A stretch of DNA of 64,000 nt from Thiodiazotropha sp040506975 (GCA_965211775.1 OZ242974.1:124001-188000); one strand, 5' to 3'. Shown: positions 51,705 through 59,654, counted from the stretch's first letter. The notes: generated by a model from the letters alone, not told the origin. Program-made: numbers and translations.

Positions 51705-51992
51705 TTACTCACTCACAGCCTTGATTACTGCTTGAGGATTATTTTCTACCACTTTTAAGAGAACTCGTGCCGCCCCTCTAGGGCTACGAAGACCTTGCTC
51801 CCAGTGTCTCAAGGTGCCAAGTGAAATACCAAAGGTGGCGCAAAACCGTTGTTGGCTCATACCTGTTTTCTCACGTATAGCTCTTACATTAAGTGCTTCG
51901 GGTGCGTGCTCCAAAACCTCAGATTTCTCGCCCTTTGCATGGGCAGCCGCATCCTTGAGGCCTTCAGATATTTCAGTGAATGCTTTGCTCAT
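51705..51992 (-). CDS. HigA-like antitoxin with HTH domain
   Basis: A 95-residue XRE-type DNA-binding protein: EALNVRAIREKTGMSQQRF, FGISLGTLRHWEQGLRSP. This is the HigA-type antitoxin that represses its own operon. It overlaps the end of the toxin gene upstream, the usual toxin-first order of HigBA. Because the toxin gene has a nonsense codon, this antitoxin is probably now a free repressor. It is the cassette furthest from the integrase. Confidence 0.87.
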   Translation of the reverse strand: MSKAFTEISEGLKDAAAHAKGEKSEVLEHAPEALNVRAIREKTGMSQQRFCATFGISLGTLRHWEQGLRSPRGAARVLLKVVENNPQAVIKAVSE

Positions 51993-52326
51993 GTCTCTGC
52001 CTCCAGAACGCCACCAGTTCTTTAACCGCTTTTGCTAATAGCTGCTTTTCTTCGGTGGAAAGATTTGCTTTCTCATTTTTACCAAAGGCCGCCAAGAGAT
52101 AAAGTGGCATATTTTCATTGTGAAAATAGTAAATGACTCTAATGCCTCCACTTTTACCACCACCCTGACGGGCCCAACGTAGTTTTCGAATACCTCCTGT
52201 CCCTTGTATAAGAACACCGGAATTAGGGTGCTCAGAGAGATAGGCAATTAGATCTGAATGTTAATCGGAGGATAGTAATCTACTGATTTTTCGTTTGAAT
52301 GGTGCCGTTTCAGCAATAGTTAACAT
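51973..52326 (-). pseudogene. HigB-like (RelE superfamily) toxin with nonsense codon
   Basis: From ATG 52326 the frame reads MLTIAETAPFKRKISRLLSSD and then TAA at 52263-52261 (codon 22), after which it continues as the core of a HigB/RelE toxin: HPNSGVLIQGTGGIRKLRW, GGIRVIYYFHNENMPLYLLA and FGKNEKANLSTEEKQLL, to TGA 51975-51973. Alignment with the family places no stop there, so one base change (for example from GAA or CAA) inactivated it. Full length would be 117 residues. No other start gives the missing N-terminus. Confidence 0.82.
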
Positions 52327-52376
52327 GCATAAAGTGCATACTCCAATGGAGTACTTTGCAAGGCGGCTATTTTAAA

Positions 52377-52434
52377 TCATAACCCCACCACTCACCGGCG
52401 CGTTTTTTGCGTCCGGTGAAATGACTGGTTAGCT
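52377..52434 (-). other. attC site F (after the PIN toxin-antitoxin cassette)
   Basis: 58 bp, near the minimum size for attC. The ends are TCATAAC and GTTAGCT. The inner palindrome CACCGGCGC / GCGTCCGGTG has a T-run loop. On the minus strand the antitoxin stop codon lies in its first core end (AGCTAAC). Confidence 0.8.
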
Positions 52435-52656
52435 GTAACTTCTATCTCGGCCAGAACGAATAATGTCAACAATTTCATCTGTAGTTACATTCAAATCAAC
52501 ACCCTCAATGTCAAGTGGTGACTTAGTTGATATGGCTGGCCTAATATAGAATACCTCTCCATTTTTTTTCTTTACACAGACAACACCTTCCTTTTTTGCT
52601 TGATTAAGAATTGATGCAAAGTGTTGCCTTGCCTCAGTAAAACTATATTCTCTCAT
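52429..52656 (-). CDS. Phd/YefM-like antitoxin
   Basis: A 75-residue protein. MREYSFTEARQHFASILNQA is the standard start of Phd/YefM antitoxins, followed by a short beta region and an acidic C-terminal toxin-binding tail. The ATG at 52656 overlaps the toxin stop (ATGA), so the toxin gene comes first, less common for this family. The TAA stop is inside attC site F, which places the gene precisely in a cassette. Confidence 0.85.
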   Translation of the reverse strand: MREYSFTEARQHFASILNQAKKEGVVCVKKKNGEVFYIRPAISTKSPLDIEGVDLNVTTDEIVDIIRSGRDRSYS

Positions 52657-53051
52657 TGGGTGATCTCCATACACTCAATCCCAGCTTTGGATGCAGCGAG
52701 TATTAAGCCACGATCAAGGGTTAACAACGCTGTACTGGTTTGCAGTGAACATTGAATAAGATAAGCATCGTATGCATAGATGTTGAGCTTCGATGACCAT
52801 TCAAGCGCCTTTTCTAGCGAAACTTCGATAAACCTTATTGGGATTTTTTGATAAGCAGCGATAGCTGCTCTTGCGTTTTCAATGGTTGCGCTATCGCGTT
52901 TGAACATCGCAGAGAAGGCATTTCCTATCTCCCAATGCACTGATGACGGCGCACATAGCGAATAACCTACTGTTATTTCTACTAATTTTTCCTTTGACTC
53001 TTCATTCCCAATGACAGCTATCAGTGCCGATGTATCAATAGTGATATTCAT
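52653..53051 (-). CDS. PIN domain toxin (VapC-like)
   Basis: A 132-residue PIN nuclease: first acidic residue in ITIDTSALIAVI, conserved Glu in SVHWEIGNAF and later acidic residues in YAYDAYLIQCS and LLTLDRG. These four acidic positions bind metal for RNA cleavage, and all are present, so it is probably active. The antitoxin follows, coupled by ATGA. As a cassette it would be an addiction module that stabilises the array. Confidence 0.87.
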   Translation of the reverse strand: MNITIDTSALIAVIGNEESKEKLVEITVGYSLCAPSSVHWEIGNAFSAMFKRDSATIENARAAIAAYQKIPIRFIEVSLEKALEWSSKLNIYAYDAYLIQCSLQTSTALLTLDRGLILAASKAGIECMEITQ

Positions 53052-53109
53052 CGCTCCTCTCTATGTTGTACACCTGTACATAGCATAGTTGGTGAGACGA
53101 GGATTGTAC

Positions 53110-53177
53110 AGCTAACGACCTGGCTCAGTGGGGTGGGGCGAGCGATAGCGAGCATCCGCTGTAGCACGTGGTTAGCG
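53110..53177 (-). other. attC site E (after the ddl cassette)
   Basis: 68 bp with ends AGCTAAC and GTTAGCG. Inner arms TAACGACCTGGCTCAG and CTGTAGCACGTGGTTA pair with a few bulges, as expected for the folded bottom strand. The ddl stop codon TAA lies inside the core end on the minus strand (CGCTAAC). Confidence 0.83.
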
Positions 53178-54194
53178 GTCATTATTTCCAGACCGGCTGC
53201 GTTTAATTCCAAGTTGACAAATACGCTCGCACAACTCTGAGAATTCGATTCCAGCTGTTTTCGCTGACTGAGGCAGTAAGCTGGTTGGTGTAAGGCCAGG
53301 GACACTATTGGCCTCCAGACACCAGAGATTTCCAGCTTCATCCATGCGGAAATCCACCCGTGAGTAACCACCGAGCTTGAGAACCTTATGGACATGAACA
53401 CCAAGCTCCTTAATTTCCTGTGCTTTGGCAGCTGGTATAACGGCTGGGAATATCTCCTGTGCTCCACCACACTGATACTTGCTTTCATAGTCAAAGATAT
53501 CCGATGGTACCACGATCTCACCAATAGAGAGTGCATGCCCATCCAGGACTCCAACAGTGAACTCTCGTCCGTCTATATACATCTCCAGCATGACCTCATC
53601 GCCGAATTGAGCAGCCTTATCAATAGCCGAAGGTAATTCCACTGGGTCATGAACGAGTGTTAGACCAATTGTTGAACCTTGAGAGTTTGGCTTTACTACA
53701 ACTGGAAAACCGAGTTTATTCTCAATACATTTAACTCCCGGTATACACATCTGCCAAGCGGGTGTAGGCACGCCAGCAGCGACCATGAGGCGCTTTGACA
53801 CATCTTTGTCCATAGCAATGGCGCTACCTACATGCCCAGATCCAGTAAAAGGGATATTCGACGCCTCTAACAATGCCTGGAATGTGCCATCTTCTCCTGT
53901 CCCGCCATGAAGGGCGATAAATACAACATCGACATTGCTGAGTTTGGCTACACTCACTAATGAAATAGGTGATTGGTCTTGTGCCTGTACGAGCTCCTGT
54001 GATACTGGTGGTTCTTTCAATACTGCGAAGCCTTCAAGTGAGCGTTCGTCTTCGGAGGTGAGCGCACCTTTAGCTGTATCTATAGCAATAACATCATGGC
54101 CTACCGCCCGTAGCGCGGTGATGACTTCCATACCACTGGCGATAGAAACATCACGCTCCTCGCTGGAACCACCGAAGACAACTGCAACTTTCAT
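53172..54194 (-). CDS. ddl: D-alanine--D-alanine ligase carried on an integron cassette
   Basis: A 340-residue ATP-grasp ligase. Marks are VVFGGSSEERDVSIASG (with the catalytic Glu), FIALHGGTGEDGTFQALLE, GFPVVVKPNSQGSTIG, the omega-loop IFDYESKYQ with the Tyr and Lys of D-Ala-D-Ala type enzymes, and LEANSVPGLTPTSLLP. It joins two D-Ala for peptidoglycan. Normally a core gene in the mur cluster; here it is alone between attC D and attC E, so it is an acquired extra copy. A role in D-cycloserine tolerance or altered D-Ala-D-X specificity is a guess. The usual omega-loop Tyr argues for plain D-Ala. Confidence 0.93.
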   Translation of the reverse strand: MKVAVVFGGSSEERDVSIASGMEVITALRAVGHDVIAIDTAKGALTSEDERSLEGFAVLKEPPVSQELVQAQDQSPISLVSVAKLSNVDVVFIALHGGTGEDGTFQALLEASNIPFTGSGHVGSAIAMDKDVSKRLMVAAGVPTPAWQMCIPGVKCIENKLGFPVVVKPNSQGSTIGLTLVHDPVELPSAIDKAAQFGDEVMLEMYIDGREFTVGVLDGHALSIGEIVVPSDIFDYESKYQCGGAQEIFPAVIPAAKAQEIKELGVHVHKVLKLGGYSRVDFRMDEAGNLWCLEANSVPGLTPTSLLPQSAKTAGIEFSELCERICQLGIKRSRSGNNDR

Positions 54195-54231
54195 AATTTG
54201 GCAATAGGTATGGATAGAAGCACTTTTTTAC

Positions 54232-54318
54232 CGCTAACGCCAGCCATAACCGGACCCAAAAAGCAGAGCGACGAAGGAGCGGCGCTTTTTGTGGTCCGAG
54301 TTTATGGCATTGTTATTT
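54232..54318 (-). other. attC site D (after the Rhs toxin-immunity cassette)
   Basis: 87 bp with ends CGCTAAC and GTTATTT. The arms pair in order: TAACGCC/GGCATTGTTA, CCATAA/TTATGG, CGGACC/GGTCCG and CAAAAAGC/GCTTTTTG. This is the clearest attC structure in the array. Confidence 0.9.
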
Positions 54319-54358
54319 TTTTGTTCTTTGGCGCACGGAGTATCCATATAGAGGTCAC

Positions 54359-54772
54359 CTAATCTTCTAACTGCATATGGTATTCGTATTTTTTTAACAG
54401 CTGATCGCTCAAATCAGTCTTGAATTTCTGGTAAGAATCGACAATATCTTGAAATGTAACTATCGCATCAGCGAGCTTGAAGACTGATTCAAAGTGGTAG
54501 TTGCCTGAACCCTCATCATATAAAAAAGCAACGATAGGTTCCTCTTCCTCATCCATGGATACAAAATAAAAGTCGCTTTTGCCACTCACATTCTTTATAA
54601 GCCATTTATGCAAGGCGTCGAACAGCTCATATACTAGAAATTCCTGATTACTAAATACTTCTACTTCATTAATAGAAATAGAAAAATAATTGCTCTCGAC
54701 TTCGCATACCAAAGCACTGTCCCAGTTAAGATCGTCGGGGAATTTACTAATATCAAACGAATATTTAATCAT
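54359..54772 (-). CDS. probable immunity protein of the Rhs toxin
   Basis: A 137-residue acidic protein (pattern MIKYSFDISKFPDDLNWD, then YFVSMDEEEEPIVAFLYDEG) with no signal peptide. I do not recognise its family. It starts within the last bases of the Rhs toxin gene, the typical place for an immunity gene, and shares its cassette. Immunity proteins to secreted nucleases are often small and acidic, as here. It remains intact although the toxin gene is broken, which would keep protection against siblings. Confidence 0.7.
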   Translation of the reverse strand: MIKYSFDISKFPDDLNWDSALVCEVESNYFSISINEVEVFSNQEFLVYELFDALHKWLIKNVSGKSDFYFVSMDEEEEPIVAFLYDEGSGNYHFESVFKLADAIVTFQDIVDSYQKFKTDLSDQLLKKYEYHMQLED

Positions 54773-55827
54773 AAGTTGTGTACCGGAAACGCATTAAGTA
54801 TTCTTCCATCCTCTCGAACTATTACACGGATTTTACGCTGTCCTTTTATCCCAACTTCTATTCCCATATCAACGACCATTCTAAAAGTATCAGTAGAATC
54901 TCCATTTGGTCTAAATTGCGCTCTTGGAGATCTAAGTGCATCAGCAACCCATTGTCTTACTTGATCGTCGCTATCAGTATTAAAACGGGCTTTTCCTTTG
55001 GCTGTTGTAGTTCGCATATGTTTATTTTTGGGAACCCAGTTTTTAACTCCTTTCGCAGCTTTATATGCTGTAGCGGAAGCATTCTCCAGAGCAGAAAGTA
55101 CATTTTTTGCTTTTTTTGTTTTTGCAATCAAATTAATTAGCTTGCTCGCGGCAGATCCGCCAGCAGCAATAAGTACAGTAAAACCAATCTCCTTGGCTGT
55201 AAGCTCGCGTTCTCCGGTAACGAATTGTCCAATTCGATAACCTGTTATTGCTGAAGTTGTCAGATTGGCCACAACATTAACCGCTGTCATAACCTGGCCA
55301 ATGCTGAACTTTCCTGATGGGTCGCTAAGGTTTATTGGATCATTGTGGGCATAGTTATATTTATGCAGGGTATGAGGTTCTTGCATTCTTCCTGCGTACT
55401 GGTCCATTTGAGTAAAACGACCAGTATTAGTATCTCTGTATCGGGCGCGGTGATAATAAAGTCCGGCGTCGTGGTCATATTGTTGACCGCCAAAAAGGAA
55501 GTTGTTTTCTATACTTCCAATAGCGAAAAGTAGATTACCTTGAGAATCATAGTAATATTCTGTTGCGACATTTCCGCTCGAATCCGTTAGCATTCTTACA
55601 TTGTCTAAGCCGTCATAGTGATAGAAATAGGTTTCACCATTTCTTGTTTGGCTGATGGGTAAGTAGCTAGTTGGTCCATAGGTATAACTGGCTATAACCT
55701 GACCATTGCCGTCCGTTTCCATCAGAACGGCAGGCAGAGGGCGATTTGAATCAACAATATAATTCGTCTTTACTCCGTTGACGATTTTAGCTGTTCTGCT
55801 TCCTTGCCAGTCATATTGGTATTCAAC
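54769..55827 (-). pseudogene. Rhs toxin, C-terminal part (split by IS4)
   Basis: The native part starts QYDWQGSRTAKIVNG just beyond the IS and runs to TAA 54769. It contains YD-type repeats (SYTYGPTSYLP, YFYHYDGLDNVRML), the Rhs core end YHRARYRDTNTGRFTQMD and NYAHNDPINLSDPSG, then a toxin domain of about 150 residues. The last 65 residues (VRQWVADALRS, then GIEVGIKGQRKIRVIVREDG and AFPVH) look like a small RNase of the BECR type seen in CdiA/Rhs toxins, an unverified resemblance. The open frame now begins inside the IS at 55872. Confidence 0.83.
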
Positions 55828-57101
55828 CATTGCTGTCCCATTAACTTTTACAGTAGAGCCAGTTGATTGCAATCATTTGTTTTGTCATTGATTGGGTCTC
55901 CTCGTAGTAACGCCATCAGGTCTCGTTTTTCAAACAGGTTCATCTGTAATAATCGCAATATCTGTTGAGCACTTTTTCGGATTTTCGACTGGAACTTGAT
56001 ATAGGCAAGCAACAAATAAACACACAAAGCAATCCAGATTTGTGTCATCACAGCATTCTTACTGGTACCGACAAATGATTTGATTTTCAGGTTCTGTTTG
56101 ATCCACTTGAAGAACAACTCAATATCCCAACGAGCCTTATAAATCTGTGCAATGGTTTTGGCAGCCAGCTTGAAATTATTCGTCAGAAAAACATAATGCT
56201 TGCTGGTTTCAGGATCGCGGTAACCGATACGACGCAACTGAATTGGACACTTCTTTGCTGTGATTGGCCCGGTAAATTCAATGATTTGATCTGATGTCAG
56301 TCCTTTGCTTTTAATCACTGGCTGGCGGGATATCACCCGATAAACTGCATTGGACTTTTGACGTGTAACAAAGAAAATGCCTTTTTTATTCAGTTGATTA
56401 TACCACTCGCAGTCGTTATAGCCTTTATCGAAGGTCACAATACTGCCTTTTGGAAAATTCATCAGCTTGCCAATATTGACTTCATGCTGGTTGCCTTCGG
56501 TGACAGCAAAGAACTCGGGTAAATGACCTGAATGGTTGAGTCCAACATGTAATTTTACTGCCGCTTTTGTCGTGCGAAATTCAGCCCACGGAAAAACTGA
56601 CAGGCATAAATCAATGATACTGGCATCCAGGGAATACAGTGGATTCTTAAAACGAAAATCATGCGATGGTGCTTTTGCCTGGCATCGCGTCAACAGTTTG
56701 CTAAACAACTCTTCATAAAGCGTGTAAGGCTTGTCATTGTTGATGCGAGATAAACTCGAACGCCTAATCAAACGACTACCCAGGTGATAAAGACGATGCG
56801 CCTGTGCCCCGAGATTATCAACCATATCCCGCAAACTGTTTCTACCGGAAAGTTGTCCCATCATCATTGCCACGAACTGGCCCCAGCGGGAGTTTTTACG
56901 AAAAGCCCTGCCTGTATGATGTTCTTTTGCCAGTGTTTCAAATTCATGTCTCGAAATCAGTTTCAGCAGTTGCGCAAATACCGTGCTATTATGTGAAATG
57001 GCCTGGTTATTCCTTTTGATTCAATGATTTGTTTGCGCTTTTATTTTATCAAAATGTGAATAACCTGGGCCTCCTAAATCTCAGTTAATGGGACAGCAGT
57101 G
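55828..57101 (-). mobile_element. IS4-like element, copy 2 (in the Rhs toxin gene)
   Basis: 1274 bp, ends CATTGCTGTCCCATTAAC and (reversed) CACTGCTGTCCCATTAAC, with a 9-bp duplication GTATTCAAC (55819-55827 and 57102-57110). The same family and duplication length as copy 1, but clearly diverged, so it is an older or separately acquired element. Removing it restores the Rhs frame. Confidence 0.93.
55848..56873 (-). pseudogene. IS4 family transposase (DUF4372 type), start region degraded
   Basis: The frame has the full DDE core (YSLDASIIDLCLSVFPWAEF, VTFDKGYNDCEWY, YKARWDIELFFKWIKQ). The first 45 or so residues are still readable upstream of 56873 (VFAQLLKLISRHEFETLAKEHH), but there is no ATG, GTG or TTG ahead of them before a TGA. 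Compared with copy 1 the first codons have small insertions and deletions. It probably cannot move on its own, though copy 1 might act on it. Confidence 0.75.
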
Positions 57102-57326
57102 GTATTCAACAACGATATTGCTACCGTCAGCAAGTTGCCTTTCGACTCGCGTCAGTTGGTTTTTTCCATCGTAGGTGTATGTAGCAGAGTTGCCTGCATC
57201 ATCAAGCGATGATGTCATGTTGCCGTTAACATCCCAGCCGTATGTTATTTCAGCTAGAACATTGACGAGCGGGAAAATTGCTACCAAAGCCAACAGCAAG
57301 CAACTTAACCAGTTTTTTGTTTTCAA
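57102..57326 (-). pseudogene. Rhs toxin, N-terminal part with signal peptide
   Basis: It starts with TTG 57326 with AGGAG 6 bases upstream. The first residues MKTKNWLSCLLLALVAIF form a signal peptide with likely cleavage after VLA, then YGWDVNGNMTSSLDDAG and YTYDGKNQLTRVERQ are YD repeats, up to NIVVEY where IS4 copy 2 enters. Counting the 9-bp duplication once, the gene is a single frame of 424 residues with the C-terminal part. That is far shorter than ordinary Rhs proteins, a miniature secreted version that fits a cassette. Confidence 0.82.
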
Positions 57327-57350
57327 AGCGCTCTCCTGAATATGGTAAAA

Positions 57351-57431
57351 ACATAACGGCCAGCACCAGGGGCGCGTAGCGAAGCGGAGCGTCCCAGCCC
57401 CGAAGGGGCGCACTTGGTGCTGTTGTTAGAA
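57351..57431 (-). other. attC site C (after the unknown-protein cassette)
   Basis: 81 bp with ends ACATAAC and GTTAGAA. Arms CAGCACCA/TGGTGCTG and GGGGCG/CGCCCC-type pairs surround a loop with its own small stem (AGCCCCGAAGGGGC). It lies 7 bases from the stop of the 287-residue gene. Confidence 0.85.
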
Positions 57432-57438
57432 GGCATAC

Positions 57439-58302
57439 TCACCAAAGCCTCGTTTGCGGATCCCAACAATTGATAACGTGAAATGCAACCGGTTCGTCTT
57501 TAAATCTTCTGTGATCGACTATCGGCCGAACCCTGAATACTATGCCATCTTGATCTGCGAGAGATTTGATTTTGTCTCTTATTTCTTCTTCCCAGGTAAT
57601 TGGAAAACGTCCTTGATCTGTAACTAGGGAGCCACGATGAGCAGTAAATGCAACTCCATCCAAGCGGCCAACAATTTCCAGGAAATCCGGTAGTTCTTCT
57701 TTTTGTGTCCCGATTATTCTTTGATCTTCAGTTGTAATTATTGTTTCGGTGTCCTCGAATTGGACCAGCAATTGCTCGACCACTGAACCATCTACAGAGC
57801 CAACAAGTCTATCAACAGCGGAACGCGTCAATGATGCCGCGGGCAGAATGATGGGGCTAATGTTTATATCGCCACCGCCAGTGTTTACATTTTCTAGATT
57901 AACTGTAACTTGCGGTTGATCCTGAATATTTATTCCCAGCTTTGGTTTCTTCCCTTTCTCTAGAAAATCTGTATACAGCCGCCTAAAATCGATAACCACA
58001 CCCAGCAATCTCGATAGTTGTTGAGCAAGCAAATGACCTCCGTCTTGAGATGCAGCAGTTGCAAGTATCCCAGCGGCTGGTAGTATGAAATCCAGCCAAA
58101 CCTCAAGCGACCCTGCCTTGAAACTTGTTTCGTACCGAACTTCCGACTTGAGGCGGTCGGTCAGCGTCTTCTGACCAACGGTTAGCGGCACAAGGTGGTC
58201 TATAATCTGGCGATAATTCGTTAGTATTTTTTCTGTTGAGCGGAGGTCATATTTATTTGGACGAAACCCTTCCCCCTCTACTTTTAGTAATATCTCAGAC
58301 AT
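57439..58302 (-). CDS. hypothetical cassette protein, 287 residues
   Basis: Not recognised. Soluble; no signal peptide. It starts MSEILLKVEGEGFRPNKYDL; the middle has a hydrophobic stretch (DFILPAAGILATAAS) that could be one membrane helix or a buried helix, then VTVNLENVNTGGGDINISP, a Gly-Asn-rich turn. The C-terminal third (WEEEIRDKIKSLADQDGIVFRVRPIVDHRRFKDEP) is beta-rich. It is the only gene in its cassette, between attC B and attC C. Possibly a defence or stress gene, as many cassette genes are, but nothing in the sequence proves it. Confidence 0.7.
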   Translation of the reverse strand: MSEILLKVEGEGFRPNKYDLRSTEKILTNYRQIIDHLVPLTVGQKTLTDRLKSEVRYETSFKAGSLEVWLDFILPAAGILATAASQDGGHLLAQQLSRLLGVVIDFRRLYTDFLEKGKKPKLGINIQDQPQVTVNLENVNTGGGDINISPIILPAASLTRSAVDRLVGSVDGSVVEQLLVQFEDTETIITTEDQRIIGTQKEELPDFLEIVGRLDGVAFTAHRGSLVTDQGRFPITWEEEIRDKIKSLADQDGIVFRVRPIVDHRRFKDEPVAFHVINCWDPQTRLW

Positions 58303-58321
58303 AACGTATCCTTCCTCTGCC

Positions 58322-58394
58322 TTCTAACGCCTGGGCTCAGCCGACCCGAAAACGCGCCAGCGTTTTTGGGGTCTGCTGTAGCCCATTGTTATAT
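58322..58394 (-). other. attC site B (after the AraC-VOC cassette)
   Basis: 73 bp with ends TTCTAAC and GTTATAT. Arms TGGGCT/AGCCCA, CAGC/GCTG, GACCC/GGGTC and GAAAACGC/GCGTTTTT pair in order. It lies 3 bases from the VOC stop codon. Confidence 0.88.
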
Positions 58395-58397
58395 TTT

Positions 58398-58811
58398 TTA
58401 TTCAGTTTTCTGAACCAAGCTAAACCAGTTTCCAGAATCGTCTTTACCCATAGCCTCAATACCATAAAGCTGTTCCGTAGGAGGCTGGATAAACTCGACT
58501 CCTTTGGCAACTAATTCTTCATAGGTTTTTTGACAATCTTCTGTTTCAAATACGCCAACCCCAAAAGCACCTTCTTCAATCAGACCGCGTATTTTGATGG
58601 CAGCCTCCTTAGTGAACATAGGCCCCTCTTTAGGCTCAGATAACACCAATTGGAGTTGTGACTGTGATTTAGGATATACAGTAAGCCAACGGAACCCTCC
58701 CTCTATCGTCATATCGTCTCCGACCTCAAACCCAAGTTTATTCTTATAAAAATCAAGAGCTTTATCTTGGTTTAAAACATATATATTTGCGTGTGCAATG
58801 GACTTAATCAC
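58398..58811 (-). CDS. VOC family (glyoxalase/bleomycin resistance-type) protein
   Basis: A 137-residue protein of the vicinal oxygen chelate fold, recognised from IAHANIYVLNQDKALDFYKNKLGFEVGDD, the fold start with the metal-binding His, and GVEFIQPPTEQLYGIEAMGKDDSGNWFSLVQ, the end with Glu and conserved Gly-Asn. Members detoxify or bind small molecules; the substrate is not evident. It lies in one cassette with an AraC regulator, probably its activator. Confidence 0.85.
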   Translation of the reverse strand: MIKSIAHANIYVLNQDKALDFYKNKLGFEVGDDMTIEGGFRWLTVYPKSQSQLQLVLSEPKEGPMFTKEAAIKIRGLIEEGAFGVGVFETEDCQKTYEELVAKGVEFIQPPTEQLYGIEAMGKDDSGNWFSLVQKTE

Positions 58812-58883
58812 GCCAGTCTCCTTTGTTAGTTAAAAGCACACTATCGCAAATAAAGGCAGATAATTTTATTTCTCCGATATTGC

Positions 58884-59303
58884 TCATTTAAACGTCTTAC
58901 TCAAAAAATGATATGCGAAACAGGCGGGAATGACCTGCGATTGGTAACAAAAGGGTTTGCTAGACAACTTCCATAAAGTGCGACGATATGAAGTCGGCGA
59001 CACACCCACATGCTTAAGAAAAAGTGACGAAAAGCTACCGAGACTCGTGTAACCAACTCGTTCACAGACTTCAGATACACTATAGTTCTCTGTAATAAGC
59101 ATCTGCTTAGCTTTTTCAATTCTTAACCTAATCAAATACTCATTCGGTGTTTCACCATAATTTTCCTTAAAAACTCTGGAAAAGTGGAAAGGAGACATAC
59201 ACGAAGTATTTGCAACATCGTTTAAGCTAAATTTTTCTAGGTAGTTGTCAGCTATATAATCTCTCCCAGTACTTAGCCTTTTAAATTTACTATATGCTGT
59301 CAT
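58884..59303 (-). CDS. AraC-family regulator, DNA-binding domain only
   Basis: A 139-residue protein that is nearly only the two-HTH AraC domain: YIADNYLEKFSLNDVANTSC, SPFHFSRVFKENYGETPNEYLIRLRIEKA and VCERVGYTSLGSFSSLFLKHVG. It has no ligand domain, like MarA/SoxS-type activators. I start it at ATG 59303; the longer reading to 59384 is translation of the attC site. Transcribed toward the VOC gene in the same cassette with a 72-base gap. Two-gene cassettes with their own regulator are less common. Confidence 0.88.
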   Translation of the reverse strand: MTAYSKFKRLSTGRDYIADNYLEKFSLNDVANTSCMSPFHFSRVFKENYGETPNEYLIRLRIEKAKQMLITENYSVSEVCERVGYTSLGSFSSLFLKHVGVSPTSYRRTLWKLSSKPFCYQSQVIPACFAYHFLSKTFK

Positions 59304-59332
59304 ATAAACTACTCTATTTCGGCCACCGATAA

Positions 59333-59402
59333 ATATAACGGCTAAGCTGTGGGGCGCAAGCCGCATAGCGGCGCAGCGTCCCACACGAGCGAATTGTTAA
59401 GT
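59333..59402 (-). other. attC site A (after the first cassette)
   Basis: 70 bp with ends ATATAAC and GTTAAGT. Arms GTGGGGCGC/GCGTCCCAC and an inner GCCGC/GCGGC form the palindrome. On the minus strand its first core end is ACTTAAC, a perfect RYYYAAC, and holds the stop codon of the small membrane protein. Confidence 0.85.
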
Positions 59403-59654
59403 TGCGATTGCATTATAAACTCCAAATAAAGCTCCAAATGCAGGAAGAACTGCCACAGATACCACAAGAAGCCAGTGCTTTATTTCTTTTCTGTAGTAGA
59501 TTGCTGCAAGGAGACTAAATAAACCTGGCCAGAATCCATACACTGTACCCATTGCCAATCCTATTCCGAGCTCATGCCGAAGAGGACTATCTACTTCAAA
59601 TGCGTACCGCACTAAAAATGATGCTGCCAAAAGCCAAAAAAACCAACTAATCAC
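59397..59654 (-). CDS. small membrane protein in the first cassette
   Basis: An 85-residue protein with three probable spans (WFFWLLAASFLVRYAF, GIGLAMGTVYGFWPGLFSLLAAIYY, WLLVVSVAVLPAFGALFGVY). Not recognised. The stop TAA lies in attC site A, and the start is 16 bases from the IS1595 edge. It was the cassette nearest attI. The IS has removed the sequence upstream, so its expression now depends on promoters inside or beyond the IS. Confidence 0.75.
   Translation of the reverse strand: MISWFFWLLAASFLVRYAFEVDSPLRHELGIGLAMGTVYGFWPGLFSLLAAIYYRKEIKHWLLVVSVAVLPAFGALFGVYNAIAT

Noticed and set aside
55828..55872. Apparent N-terminus of the Rhs C-terminal frame
   Set aside because: These residues are encoded by the IS4 end, not by the toxin gene.
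59304..59384. N-terminal extension of the AraC regulator
   Set aside because: Those 27 codons are the attC palindrome read as protein; ATG 59303 matches the family start.
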